Source: Rothia dentocariosa ATCC 17931 (lineage in GTDB: Bacteria; Actinomycetota; Actinomycetes; Actinomycetales; Micrococcaceae). From it: 64,000 nucleotides of DNA. The stretch spans positions 1,178,001-1,242,000 of the forward strand of contig NC_014643.1 of NCBI RefSeq assembly GCF_000164695.2, read 5' to 3'. The position numbers and the translations under genes are program-made. Below the pieces are notes generated by a model. It made no database searches and was not told the DNA's origin. It saw nothing but the letters and a program-made list of their open reading frames with translations. The first letter of the stretch is position 1. Each line of letters starts with the position of its first letter. Shown here piece by piece: positions 15,666 through 25,600 of this stretch.

Positions 15666-15907
15666 TGCTTTACGAGGAAATTTCGTGTGATTCTGGAGAA
15701 TGCTTAAAAATGTGATTCTTCTATTTTTAAATTCTTTTCACGCGCACTAGGGATATTCCTAGAAGAAATATTGCGTCATAAAGCGTTATTCCATAACTTT
15801 GCCTGTACTCAGCGTTGATACCAGCGTTACACCCAATCTACGATAGAAATATCCATCCCGGATTTTTGTAAATTCTGCAATATCTTATTCAATCACCAGG
15901 AGACCCC

Positions 15908-16528
15908 ATGCAGACCCTTATTATTAACGCCCACCCGGATCCCCAGAATAAAACTGCGTATTGCACCAACCGCCTCGTTGATTGCCTGACCAAGAAACTG
16001 CCGGATGCAACCGTGCTGAACCTCTACAATGAGGATATTCCCGAACTTACTGCCGAAACCCTGCCGCTTTACGGGTCGGTATATGATGAAAAATCGTCCC
16101 TGAGTAAGCGGGAACAGCAGATTCTTGCGCGCCGTGCTGAACTCATTGAACAGTTTAAAGCGGCTGATCGGCTGATTATCGCTATGCCCATGCACAATTT
16201 CACGGTGACTTCACGCCTGAAAGACTACCTGGATAACATTATTATGGGAGGGCAGACTTTCCAGTTTAGCGAGAATGGTCCGCAGGGTCTCATGGGCGGG
16301 CATAAGGCGCTGCTCGTGCAGTCAAGCGGCTCCGTGTACAGCACCGGTCCGCTGGCACCGTGGGAGCAATCGTACCCCTTCCTGCGGACCGCATTTGGGA
16401 TGCTCGGGTTCGATTCGACCGATATTGTGCGTGCCGAAGGCACCATGGATCCAAATATTGGCCCAGACGTCGCTGTTGAGCGTGCCTGCGCCGAGCTTGA
16501 ACAAAAACTGCCCGAGTTCCTTGCCTAG
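15908..16528 (+). CDS. FMN-dependent NADH:azoreductase-like flavoprotein
   Basis: Flavodoxin-fold NAD(P)H oxidoreductase of 206 residues, similar to AzoR. FMN-binding elements are AHPDPQNKTAY near the N-terminus, the diagnostic MPMHNFTVTSRLKDYLD and VQSSGSVYSTGP. Such enzymes reduce quinones or azo compounds with NADH as homodimers (family knowledge). The start ATG follows CCAGGAGACCCC. The gene is bracketed by copies 2 and 3 of the peptide module in the same orientation, both pointing against it, which makes it a candidate for gain, loss or amplification by recombination. Confidence 0.88.
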   Translation: MQTLIINAHPDPQNKTAYCTNRLVDCLTKKLPDATVLNLYNEDIPELTAETLPLYGSVYDEKSSLSKREQQILARRAELIEQFKAADRLIIAMPMHNFTVTSRLKDYLDNIIMGGQTFQFSENGPQGLMGGHKALLVQSSGSVYSTGPLAPWEQSYPFLRTAFGMLGFDSTDIVRAEGTMDPNIGPDVAVERACAELEQKLPEFLA

Positions 16529-16588
16529 GCATCCAAGAATTGCTGGATGGGGAGAAATACCACAAAGTTCTAAGGTCTTGAAGCGGTG

Positions 16589-16791
16589 TGCTAAGCTGGA
16601 ACCATATTTCATAGGATACACTCATGGCGGAGGAGCCCAGTAAGTTGGAATTACTAAGCTCCTCCTTGTGAGCAGGTTGTTACCTCAGGCTCTTACTCCA
16701 AGCTGAGATAAAGCCTACAATATGTGAAACGGCTTGAGCCGATCCATCAATCAGAATGTAACTGATGAGGATCGCTTGAGCCGTTTCTACT
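16589..16791 (+). ncRNA. Predicted antisense RNA to peptide gene copy 3
   Basis: The extended -10 TGTGCTAAGCT (TAAGCT at 16592-16597) would start an RNA near 16604. Its stem is GGAGGAGC (16629-16636) with GCTCCTCC (16658-16665), plus an inner AGTAA/TTACT pair. It crosses the peptide stop and may end at the palindrome 16726-16787. Limits are inferred. Confidence 0.4.
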
Positions 16792-16808
16792 ATCTCGTAG
16801 AACAGCAT
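16680..16808 (-). CDS. 42-residue hydrophobic peptide, copy 3 (candidate type I toxin-like)
   Basis: ATG at 16808, stop TAA at 16680-16682, 42 residues, beginning MLFYEIVETAQAILISYI and ending FISAWSKSLR. Two substitutions separate it from copy 2 (N to S and L to S). Its leader is instead nearly the same as that of copy 1, including the ribosome-binding region, so the copies look like mosaics exchanged by recombination. The purine tract GGTGGAGAGGGGGTG lies shortly before the start. Not recognised as a known family. A possible role as membrane-acting toxin or bacteriocin is inference. Confidence 0.6.
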   Translation of the reverse strand: MLFYEIVETAQAILISYILIDGSAQAVSHIVGFISAWSKSLR

Positions 16809-16910
16809 TCCTACTCACCCCCTCTCCACCCTAAGAGTCATCACGGGGGTATATTTCATAGGATGTTCCGTGTGCTCTACCCCGGCGAAAAGGGTTATTT
16901 CAACTTTACT
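16809..16910 (-). promoter_or_regulatory. Promoter and structured leader of peptide gene copy 3
   Basis: TAAAGT (16903-16908, minus strand) and a leader of about 90 bases closely similar to copy 1. In the segment that can hide the ribosome-binding site, copy 1 CACC has become CGCC, turning an A-U pair into G-U, so the pairing is kept. The second stem (CCGGGGTA with TACCCCCG) is also kept. Confidence 0.55.
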
Positions 16911-16953
16911 GTATATTTTTTGAAGAAAGTATTTTTCTTAAATACTTGTGGTC

Positions 16954-16987
16954 AAAAAGGGTCTTTATTCAAATAAAGAGCCTTTTT
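16954..16987. terminator. Bidirectional intrinsic terminator (AAAGAGCC family)
   Basis: AAAAAGGGTCTTTATT (16954-16969) pairs with AATAAAGAGCCTTTTT (16972-16987) with one mismatch and a two-base loop. It lies upstream of peptide copy 3 and of the MATE gene, insulating both. Confidence 0.8.
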
Positions 16988-17051
16988 GCGTGGGAGGTTA
17001 GAGGGGGAAACAGGGGAGAGGACCGGGAGGAAAAGCAGCGGGAGGAAGGGC

Positions 17052-17079
17052 TTACTTCTCAACAGGAAACGGGTACAAT
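17052..17079 (+). promoter_or_regulatory. Probable promoter of first MATE gene
   Basis: -35-like TTACTT (17052-17057), spacer of 16, -10 TACAAT (17074-17079), about 100 bases before the MATE start. It is the best sigma-70 type match in this intergenic region. Confidence 0.5.
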
Positions 17080-17181
17080 AGAGTCCCCTGCCCGCATCCG
17101 GCATGTAGCGCTGACCGATATTACCTTGAGCCATGCCGCCCCAGAGACGGGCGCACTCCACAGACCGAGAAACGCATCTTC

Positions 17182-18783
17182 ATGATACATAAACCTACAC
17201 ACGCCCTGCCCGAAAATACCGGCGCGGCAGACAAACCTAACGCAGCAGCAAAACTTGGCACAGTAGCGCCGTCCGAGGCGAACCCGCCCGTCACCGGTGC
17301 AGTTCCGGCGGTGATAGGTACCGTGCCCTCCACCACTGGTGCCATCCCGGCTGTGCCCGCACCTGATGCAGGCCCTGGGATGCCCAATATGGACGATCCC
17401 AAAAACATCTACCTGCTCAAAGATGCTCCCGTTTTCAAGGCGCTTCTTTCCCTGGGTATCCCTATGGCAGCGGGTCTGGCGATCACCAGCATTTACAACG
17501 TCATTAACTCCTACTTCGTGGGGCACTACGGCACCGTCGAAGAGCTCGCCGCCACCGGATACGGCGTACCCGTCTTCGGTATTATCATGGCGATTGCGGG
17601 TGTGTTCGGTCTGGGCTCATCAACCCTGGCTTCGCGTCTGCTGGGTGAAGGCAATAAGGCACGTATTCGCAACGTAACCTCATTCGCCCTGTACTCTGCG
17701 CTTGCCTGTGGCGTGGTGGTCGCCATTGCTGGGTTCCTGTTCGCAGACCCGATTACCGGCCTGATGGGCGCTTCCGGGTCATCCTTTGAACCGACCAAAA
17801 CCTTCGTGCACCTGCTCTTTTTGGGTGCGCCGTTTTCGGTCGGCCTGTTTACCCTGGAACAGCTGGTGCGTTCTGAAGGTTACGCCAAACAGTCCATGTA
17901 CGGCATTATCTGGGGCGTCGTCATCAACTCAATTTTCGATGTTCTGCTGATTGCGGTCCTCGGCTGGGGTATCGCCGGTGCCGGTTGGGCGATGCTCGCC
18001 GCAAACGCCGCATCCATGGTGTACTACCTACAGTTCCTTATCCGCAAGAGCCCCAACTTTTCGTGGAAACCCAGCGATTTCGTGATCGCCGGTGACATTA
18101 TTAAACCCGTGTTCGCCGTGGGTGCCGCCGAACTGATTCAGAGTGCAAACCTAACCGTTTCTGCGCTGGTGCTCAACAATATTGCGGCAGGATACGGTGA
18201 CGACTCCGTGGCCGCTTTTGGGCTGGCGATGCGCCTGAACATGGTACCCGAAATGCTGTGTATGGGTATTTGCATGGGCGGTATTCCGCTCTTCGCCTAC
18301 GCCTACGGTGCCCGCAATCGAGACCGCGTGCGTTCGGCGCTGAAAACCGCCGCAATGGTATCGGTGGCAACCTCCATTATCTTCACCACCCCCGTTTTAA
18401 TATTCCGTCGTCAGCTTCTTGAGCTCGTGGGTGACTCCTCGCTGGTCGCCACCGGCGAGAAAGTACTGGTCGCACTCATGCTTGCCGCCGTGTTTAATGC
18501 CGTGAGCATAGTATTCGTCTCGTGGTTCCAGGCCGCCGGTAAAGGCTTGCCCGCCACGCTCATGACCCTGGGCATTGCCCTGCTTTTCTTCCCCGCAGTC
18601 ATCTTCGGCAATATGTGGTTCGGCTTCGACGGCCTCACCTGGGCATTCCCTTTCACCCAGATTTCGGCGTGCGTACTGGGCGTGATTCTCTTCTTCGCAA
18701 CCGGCGGTACCAAGGTGAAGGATGCGCCCGCATCGGGCACCCCCGAGCACGGCGTGACCGAGATTAAGGTTGAGTCTGAGTAG
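17182..18783 (+). CDS. MATE-family efflux transporter
   Basis: Twelve-segment multidrug and toxic compound extrusion antiporter, 533 residues. The conserved MATE entry is ALLSLGIPMAAGLAITSIYN with INSYFVGHYGT, and the mid-protein element FTLEQLVRSEGYAKQSMYGI is typical of the DinF/NorM side. The first 65 or so residues are Ala/Pro-rich and non-conserved, so translation could begin later (ATG codons near 17380). It is followed after about 490 bases by a second MATE gene that is clearly paralogous (tandem duplication). Export is driven by Na+ or H+; the substrate is unknown. Confidence 0.9.
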   Translation: MIHKPTHALPENTGAADKPNAAAKLGTVAPSEANPPVTGAVPAVIGTVPSTTGAIPAVPAPDAGPGMPNMDDPKNIYLLKDAPVFKALLSLGIPMAAGLAITSIYNVINSYFVGHYGTVEELAATGYGVPVFGIIMAIAGVFGLGSSTLASRLLGEGNKARIRNVTSFALYSALACGVVVAIAGFLFADPITGLMGASGSSFEPTKTFVHLLFLGAPFSVGLFTLEQLVRSEGYAKQSMYGIIWGVVINSIFDVLLIAVLGWGIAGAGWAMLAANAASMVYYLQFLIRKSPNFSWKPSDFVIAGDIIKPVFAVGAAELIQSANLTVSALVLNNIAAGYGDDSVAAFGLAMRLNMVPEMLCMGICMGGIPLFAYAYGARNRDRVRSALKTAAMVSVATSIIFTTPVLIFRRQLLELVGDSSLVATGEKVLVALMLAAVFNAVSIVFVSWFQAAGKGLPATLMTLGIALLFFPAVIFGNMWFGFDGLTWAFPFTQISACVLGVILFFATGGTKVKDAPASGTPEHGVTEIKVESE

Positions 18784-19270
18784 CGTGGTCTGCACTTTCT
18801 TCATTCGCACCCGTGAAAATACTCTGACCTGAGTGTATGCCCGAAGCGTTATATAGCGGTGACTCCTGGAAACAGAGTTTCACCACTGTATAACACTTTT
18901 GGTATATATCGGGCAAAGCAGCTTGAAATAATATGCTCAAAACCGCATATAAGGTTCTGCCGTGCAGCGCAGTATCAGAAGTTATTCCGTCATGGAACGA
19001 CCTGCATATGCCCCACACGGGCACAGCCGTGTATGATAAGCGAGGCGGCAGCCCCACATTCAGGGTAGAGCCAACCGGTTATATGCGTTTACCGGCATAT
19101 AAGGAAAAACTTTCGGTATCGGTGCCATGTGAGGTTATTGCATGGCACATACATATGCCGCAGGATTATTCCAGACTGGGTATATACCCTTGTCAGGATT
19201 ATATGCCTATACTCCATGCGTTCGCACGCCGCCTACGTTCACCGACCATTACCCTATAAGGAGGTACACC
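18784..19270. other. 487-bp spacer between MATE genes with repeated GCATATAA motifs
   Basis: No supported gene. The half-site GCATATAA or its complement TTATATGC occurs at 18945, 19079, 19095 and 19199 (approximate starts), two of them forming the inverted pair 19079-19102. An imperfect inverted repeat lies at 18848-18895 (GTTATATAGCGGTGA against TCACCACTGTATAAC), possibly the terminator of the first MATE gene. The cluster suggests a regulator-binding region controlling the second MATE gene. Confidence 0.5.
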
Positions 19271-20731
19271 GTGCCCCAGGCCGAGCATCTCGGTGTACCC
19301 GAAACACAGGTTGCCGGGGAGGCCGCATCGACAGCGAGTGCAGACGAGCTTTCCCGCGAAGTTCTTCATCAAAACAACCTGAGTGAAGACTCCCGAAATA
19401 TCTACTTCCTCAAAGACGCCCCGGTGATGCGCGCCCTGCTTGCCCTGGGTATCCCCATGGCAACCGGGCTGGCGATTACCGCCATTTACAATGTGGTGAA
19501 TTCCTATTTTGTGGGGCACTTTGGCACGGTTGAAGATCTTGCCGCGCTTATCTTCGGGTTCCCGGTGGTGGGCGTCATTACCGCGCTGGCGGGGCTTTTC
19601 GGGGTGGGCGCATCCACCCTCACGGCACGATTGCTGGGTGAAGGCAACACCGCCCGCATTCCTGCCGTTACCTCTTTCGCTGTTTATGCTTCTCTAATCT
19701 TCGGCGTAGGGCTGGCGGTAGCGGGGATTTTCTTCGTCGATCCGCTCACCCGGCTGATGGGTGCTGGTGGTGCCACCTATGAACCGACTCGCTGGTTCGT
19801 GACCGTGCTGTTCCTCGGCGCCCCGCCCTGGATGTGCATGTTTACCCTGGAACAACTGGTGCGCGCCGAAGGTTATGCCAAACAATCCATGTACGGCCTG
19901 CTGTGGGGAGTACTCGCCAACCTCGTGCTGGATGTGCTGCTCATCGGCGTTTTTCGTATGGGCGCGGCGGGCTCCGGTTGGGCTCTCATGGGAACAAACG
20001 TCGCCTGCATTATCTATTACATGCTGTTTTTGACCGCGAAGAGCAAGAATTTTTCGTGGTCTCTCAAGGATTTCACACTCTCTGCCGACGTGCTTAAACC
20101 CGTGCTCTCGGTAGGGTCCTCGCAAATGGTATCAAGTCTTTTTCTCGTTGTCTCGGCCCTGGTGCTCAATAACCTGGCGGTTAAATACGGCGATGCGGCG
20201 GTCGCCTCATTCGGCGTTTCGATCCGTCTGATCATGGTTCCACAAACCCTGTGTACGGGTATCTGCATGGGCAGCATTCCACTTTTTGCATATACCTACG
20301 GTGCGGGGAATCGGGATCGTCTGCGCGCCGCACTCAAGGTTGCGGTGCTGCTCTCGGTCGGAACCTCGGCGGTATTCTCGATTCCGGTTTGGGCGTTCCG
20401 TGATTGGGCGCTCTATCTTGCGGGTGGTCCCAGCATCATCACGACGGGGGACCAGGTACTCACCGCCCTGCTTTTCTCGACCGTTTTCTATGCGCTAGTG
20501 ATGCTGCTTGTCGCCTGGTTTCAGGCCTGCGGTAAAGGCGTGGCGGCGGTAGTTTTGACCGCGAGCGTGGGTGTTTTCTTTTTCGTCACGGTATTCGCTG
20601 GCGATACACTTTTCGGATTTACCGGCCTCACCTGGGCGTTCCCTGTCACGCAGATGGGATCGTGCGCGCTCGGGGTGGCGCTGTTTTGGGCGAGCGGGCG
20701 CACGCGCATCCGGCAGCGTGAAAAAGTGTAA
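19271..20731 (+). CDS. MATE-family efflux transporter (paralogue of preceding gene)
   Basis: 486 residues from GTG 19271, which has a strong AAGGAGG site 8 bases upstream; the longer frame from 19142 runs through the motif-rich spacer. The sequence tracks the first MATE protein closely: ALLALGIPMATGLAITAIYN, VNSYFVGHFGTVEDLA, GVGASTLTARLLGEGN, FTLEQLVRAEGYAKQSMYGL. Twelve membrane segments are expected. Divergence between the copies is spread along the whole length, so the duplication is not recent. The tandem pair may have different substrates or different regulation. Confidence 0.92.
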   Translation: MPQAEHLGVPETQVAGEAASTASADELSREVLHQNNLSEDSRNIYFLKDAPVMRALLALGIPMATGLAITAIYNVVNSYFVGHFGTVEDLAALIFGFPVVGVITALAGLFGVGASTLTARLLGEGNTARIPAVTSFAVYASLIFGVGLAVAGIFFVDPLTRLMGAGGATYEPTRWFVTVLFLGAPPWMCMFTLEQLVRAEGYAKQSMYGLLWGVLANLVLDVLLIGVFRMGAAGSGWALMGTNVACIIYYMLFLTAKSKNFSWSLKDFTLSADVLKPVLSVGSSQMVSSLFLVVSALVLNNLAVKYGDAAVASFGVSIRLIMVPQTLCTGICMGSIPLFAYTYGAGNRDRLRAALKVAVLLSVGTSAVFSIPVWAFRDWALYLAGGPSIITTGDQVLTALLFSTVFYALVMLLVAWFQACGKGVAAVVLTASVGVFFFVTVFAGDTLFGFTGLTWAFPVTQMGSCALGVALFWASGRTRIRQREKV

Positions 20732-20776
20732 ACGCAGGGTAAGCTGCCGAGCGGAGATCCTCACCCAAGGATTACG

Positions 20777-21607
20777 CTATTTCCACCACGTATCGGTGAT
20801 ACCCACCGGAACCGTGCGTTTATGTCGACTACGCAGGTAGATGCTCTCTAGCTTCTCGGCAACAACGGGGTCAATCTCTTTACCCTCCAGGTAGTCGTCG
20901 ATCTGCGGGTAGGTGATGCCGAGTTCGTCCTCATCGGTGCGCCCGGGGATACCGTCAAGCAGGTCGGCTGTCGGCGGCTTAGCCCACAGCCGCTCGGATG
21001 CGCCCAGAACCCTCAGAAGCAGCTGATTCTGCCGTTTGTTCAGTCCGGAGAGCGGCAGTATATCCGCCCCTCCGTCGCCGAACTTCGTGAAGAAACCGGT
21101 CACGGATTCCGCCGCGTGGTCGGTGCCGACGACCAGCAGGGAAGGGTCGCCAGCGAGCGCATACTGGGCGATCATGCGGGCACGCGCCTTAATATTTCCC
21201 TTGTTGAAGTCGCTGATAGGCGTACCCACGGCAGCCGTGTAGGCGGTGTCGAAGCCATCGACCGCATCCGCAATATTGAAGGTGACGGTGCGGTCGGGGG
21301 CGATGAATTCGAGGGCTTTTTGTGCGTCTTCTTCGTCTACCTGCGTTTTATAGGGCAGGCGTACCGCCATGAACTGCGCTCGGTATCCTTCGGCGTTGAG
21401 TTTTTCGCTGGCGAGTTGGCAGAGCCTGCCCGCCAGCGTGGAATCGATGCCGCCGCTAATGCCGAGCACGAATCCGTGGGTGCCGGTCGCTTTCGCGTAG
21501 TCGTAGAGGAATTGTACGCGCCGCTGTACTTCCTCACGCGCTTGCTCTTCGGTCATATTGGGACGAACACCCATCTGTGCCACGATTTTTTCCTGAAGTT
21601 CACGCAT
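20777..21607 (-). CDS. nadE: NH3-dependent NAD+ synthetase
   Basis: Catalyses the last step of NAD synthesis, amidation of deamido-NAD with ATP. The ATP-pyrophosphatase P-loop is [20 protein letters not shown]. Substrate loops include [17 protein letters not shown] and [20 protein letters not shown]. The length of 276 residues matches the short, ammonia-using form, and the N-terminal glutaminase domain of the long form is absent. It is convergent with the second MATE gene, with only 45 bases between the stops. It stands alone rather than with other nad genes. Confidence 0.95.
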   Translation of the reverse strand: MRELQEKIVAQMGVRPNMTEEQAREEVQRRVQFLYDYAKATGTHGFVLGISGGIDSTLAGRLCQLASEKLNAEGYRAQFMAVRLPYKTQVDEEDAQKALEFIAPDRTVTFNIADAVDGFDTAYTAAVGTPISDFNKGNIKARARMIAQYALAGDPSLLVVGTDHAAESVTGFFTKFGDGGADILPLSGLNKRQNQLLLRVLGASERLWAKPPTADLLDGIPGRTDEDELGITYPQIDDYLEGKEIDPVVAEKLESIYLRSRHKRTVPVGITDTWWK

Positions 21608-21857
21608 ATTTCTAGTGTACGCGGGCGCTGTCTTGCTGAGGGCACGAAAGATAATGCAACTAATCTAAGAGATTAACCGAATATTTTGCTCTAAAGACCT
21701 AATTTACCGTTGTTTTTAATCCAGAAATACTACAAAGTGTCGCGATGTATAAAACAGGCGGAACTATTTGCATTTTTGTTAGCCTTGGATAGGTTCACCG
21801 AATATTCGGTGAACCTCACACATCGCACCGATAGACATCGAATGAAAGTACACTATC

Positions 21858-22328
21858 ATGAGCCAACAGAACTTTGACCCTAATCAATATGGCCAGCAGC
21901 CCGCACAGGGTATGCCTCAGCCGGTCTCGGGACAGGCGCCAGATGCGCAGGGCAAGGCAACGCTCGCACATATATCCGTTTTTCTCACCTGGATCGTCAC
22001 GCTTATTATGTGGTCGATCTATAAGGATAAGCCCGGATACGAGGTTGTTAAACGTGCCGCAGCGCGTGCCTTCAACGTCTCGATTACTATTTCGATTGCA
22101 ACGATTGTGGGTCTGATTATTCCCATTATTTTGGTAGCAGTTGCTGTAGCTGGGGACAACCGTGGGCTCGCGGTTGTAGCCCTTATTCTCATGGTGGTTG
22201 TGGCAATCGTTGTTGGTATATGGGGGATCGCTGGTGTCGTATGCCACATTATTGGCGCGGTGAAGGCCAATGCGGGAGAGACGGATTATAAGTACCCGCT
22301 GCCCGCCTTGAAGATCTTGAAAGATTAG
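21858..22328 (+). CDS. DUF4870/Tic20-like small membrane protein (paralogue 1)
   Basis: 156 residues. A hydrophilic Gln/Pro-rich N-terminus (MSQQNFDPNQYGQQPAQGMP) is followed by four hydrophobic segments. The family motif WSIYKDKPGYEVVKRAAARA sits between segments 1 and 2, and the ending DYKYPLPALKILKD is shared with three tandem paralogues at 30.8-32.6 kb. Function of the DUF4870 family is unknown. The position just beside the two secreted subtilases, which separate it from its paralogues, suggests a duplicated block interrupted by the protease genes. Confidence 0.8.
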   Translation: MSQQNFDPNQYGQQPAQGMPQPVSGQAPDAQGKATLAHISVFLTWIVTLIMWSIYKDKPGYEVVKRAAARAFNVSITISIATIVGLIIPIILVAVAVAGDNRGLAVVALILMVVVAIVVGIWGIAGVVCHIIGAVKANAGETDYKYPLPALKILKD

Positions 22329-22362
22329 TAAGACCTAGAGCTCAGATTCTTAGGGTCGATAA

Positions 22363-22424
22363 CAATACCCCCGTTGTAAAAAGCTCCAAATTTATCGAAG
22401 GAGCTTTTTACAGTGGGGGTATTG
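22363..22424. terminator. Long bidirectional terminator after DUF4870 gene
   Basis: CAATACCCCC and GTAAAAAGCTCC on the left pair with GGAGCTTTTTAC and GGGGGTATTG on the right around a 12-base loop. It starts about 35 bases after the stop and separates this gene from the convergent protease. Confidence 0.85.
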
Positions 22425-22666
22425 CTTCATCATTTGGGATAACCTATCGAGTGAAACTGGCGTGCGGGATACCCGCCAAAACTTCACGCATAGGCACGGA
22501 CAAGGCTTTATACCAGTATCGGAATATAAGAATATGCTCTCGATTCCCTCACAGCCGGAGGAACCGAGAGCATATTCGTGATCGGTTATATACCGTGTGG
22601 ACTATATACCGGAATCGGTATACAGCCAGGTCAGCGTGCTAACACATAGTTGGCGTATTCCGCACG
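22425..22666. other. AT-rich palindromic spacer downstream of protease
   Basis: No gene seen. AATATGCTCTCG (22531-22542) and CGAGAGCATATT (22565-22576) form a perfect 12-base stem that may terminate the leftward protease transcript. TATACCGGAATCGGTATA near 22605-22622 is a second palindrome. Confidence 0.5.
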
Positions 22667-25600
22667 CTATTTCGGCAAAGACGTATCTGTCTTTGGAGAT
22701 TCCGTGGGCTCTGAGGGGCCCGGCAGTGAGCTATCCTTCGGAGACTCCGTGGGCTCTGAGGGGCCCGGTAGCGAGCTATCCTTCGGAGACTCCGTAGGTT
22801 CTGACGGACTCGGCAGACTGCTCTGCTGCTGCTCGCTCAGCGGAACCACCTGGGCGCGTTCACCGGCAGCTCCGTTCTGACCGCTCAAATCGCCGGTACC
22901 GTTGTGCAGGTGCAGGAAGAGCGCCGAAGGCTTCTCGCCCTCAACGCGGTGCACCTTTACCTCGCCGCCGTTACGGTCAGCAAAGAGACCCGGAACACCC
23001 GCGCTCTCACCCTCGAACCATACCTTCGGTGCGAACGGATTGAAAGAGATCTTCTCGGTGGCATCAACATAGTCGCCGCCAGCCTTCGCATTGCTCCACG
23101 TGTTCGTCGAAACCGCATAGTCAATGCTTGAAGCCGTGTCAGCTGTCAAGCCCAGATCCTTGAGCGGCACACCAAGCACCATCACGTTTGTATCCATGAT
23201 GTTCGTGTCGGTATCGCCCCAAGCGCCATTAAGCGGGTACCGATTGGTTATTTCCCAGGTATCCCCATTCGCCTTCCACACCTTCACGAGCGGGTAATCC
23301 AGACCCTTTTCGGGCCCCACCTCAAGGTTGTAGTCGGGCTTACCGTCACGGTTGGTATCGAGCGTTACCTGAAGCTGACGTCCCGGGTGCATGGAATCCC
23401 AAATACCCCAGGTTGAAATACCGAAGTAGATCTTACCGTCGTTCGGATTCTGCCCGGCTGCCTTGAGCGCCGGAGCGTCCGAAGCAGCACCTACATACTG
23501 CAGATCCATGCTCTGGCTTGAGGGAAGATCCAAATTCTCGGTGGGGATGCGCGGGCTCGCAGCCCCCAGCTCGAAGGCTCCCATCATGGACCGGTAGCCG
23601 CCCTGGTTCACATCCTGCCCGGCGAGTTTGACGGTGGTTTCGGTGGCTTTACCATTCTCAAACTGAATCTCGGAGCCTTGAACCTTCATCGTAGAGATAG
23701 GCTTCGGTGCCGCATGAACGGGCAGGCGTATAAGCTCCTCCCCGTCGTCCTGGTTCGCATCCTCAAAGATTATGCGGCCGGAGACGCTTGCAATATACTG
23801 ACGTTTGCCCGAGATAATAGGCTGGTACTGCCCATTAACATAGGCCATGGCAGTTTGCTCTTTCTCCAGGGCGGGATCAATGGTCTTTTCCAGGAAGGGG
23901 GTGTAGGTCGAGAAGGTGATAGGAACTTTTACGGTCTCGCCCGGTTCGACGGTCACCAAAGGCGGTACCTCGGGACGTGATCCAGGGATTTCGGGACCAT
24001 ACTGGTACGAAAGCTCGTAGGTGTGGGCCACCGAATCCATATTCCGCACGACGATATTGCGGGTTACGGTATGGCCTTCACCGTCGAGGGGATATTCGAG
24101 AACGCCGAATGATAGGGAAACCCGCTCGGGATTTTCCTCATCGTAGACCAAAACCTTCGCGTTGACCGCCTTCTTAGCGTTCACGAAGCCAGACCCCATA
24201 CGATCAACAGCGTATTTAGACCCTGCATTGTTGGTGAGATTGGTGTCTGCGCTGTTCATGATCGCAGCCTTCACCATTGCCGGGGTATAGTCTGGATGCG
24301 CCTGCATCACCTGTGCAGCAATGCCGGAGACATGCGGTGCCGCCATTGAGGTTCCGGTGTTGTAAACCCCTTCGGTGCCCTGGCCGACTGATGCCGAAAA
24401 AATATCGACTCCCGGTGCAGCAACATCGGGTTTGATGAATCCTTCGGTGCCGTGCTGGCCGCGAGAACTCATAGAATTGAGGCCGAAGTCGAGCCTAGTA
24501 GGAATATGCGTTGCCTTCTTATAAGCCTCATTCGCTTCAACCTTGAAAGTTCCGGCCTCCACGTAGGGTTTTATGTCTGCGGCGAAGGCGGTGTTAATGC
24601 GGAACCCGGGGATCGTGGCGTTACCGCCAAATCCTTGCTGGGCAGGATAGTCCTTGAGGACGAGCAGCACGCCCGTGCCACCCGCCTGGGCAACATGATC
24701 GAAACGTTCGGCGGAAGTGCACTCGACCTTGTAGCTGTAGTCTACCTCCCAGTCGAGCATCACCCATTTACCCTTGATCTTTTCAGCTTCTTCAGGGGTG
24801 AAGGGCTTACAGCCGTCACGGTTGCGTTCGGGCGCGAGGGTTACATAGCCGGTGAGCTTATCGGCAGGTGCCTTATCGAGGGGGAAATTGAGCGAATAGT
24901 CACCATCAATAAACTTAAAGTCCCTAAAGGTGCCGTCAATAAAATCAAGGGGAATTCCGTTTTCGGGGCTGACAATTTTGAGCTGATCGGACACGCTCAT
25001 AGCGCCGTTGGCGTTCGCAACCGAAATGCTGGATGCGGCGTTGGCGGGGCTGCCCGAATCCGAGTAGGTATCGCCCACGCCGTTGAACTCATTAGCGTTA
25101 CCCGCCGCCGTGACGGTGAGAATACCTTGCTGCGCGAGGGCATCCACCATAGCGGAGTCAGGGTCATCAGCCGGAGAAAATTCGCTGCCAAGGGACAGGT
25201 TGATGATATTAGCGCGATCCGAGAAGTCGCCGTCCTCATTGGGATCTAGAGCGCGGTCGAGCCCCTGCATCACCACGTTTGAGCTGCCCTGGCACCCGAA
25301 CACGCGGATGCTCAGCAGCTGCGCCTCGGGGGCGGAACCGGGACCGATCTTCATGTTCTTGAGATCGTTTTCGGTGAGTTTGGAGTAGTCGCCACGGAAG
25401 GTACTGCCATCGGCATTCACCCCGTACCCCGCCGCGGTACCCGCCACGTGGGTGCCGTGCCCGCCGGTTCCATACCCTTCAGGACGGCAGTCGAGCGGAT
25501 TACTATCGGGCTTAGGGGTCGAACCCGCGTCGAGAGCATTGTAGCCATCACCCACAAGGTCGATGCCGCCAACCACCTTGGACCGGTCGATAAGCCCGGA

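Noticed and set aside
18933..19259. 108-codon frame between the MATE genes
   Set aside because: No ribosome-binding site, no family resemblance, and it crosses repeated GCATATAA motifs; more likely regulatory DNA.
22696..22830. CRISPR-like array
   Set aside because: The 45-bp units are contiguous, without spacers, and in frame with the protease tail, so they are coding tandem repeats.
24452..25249. Long plus-strand open frame inside the first subtilase gene
   Set aside because: It lies wholly antisense to a gene with intact catalytic motifs, has no family resemblance and is explained by GC-rich codon use of the real gene.
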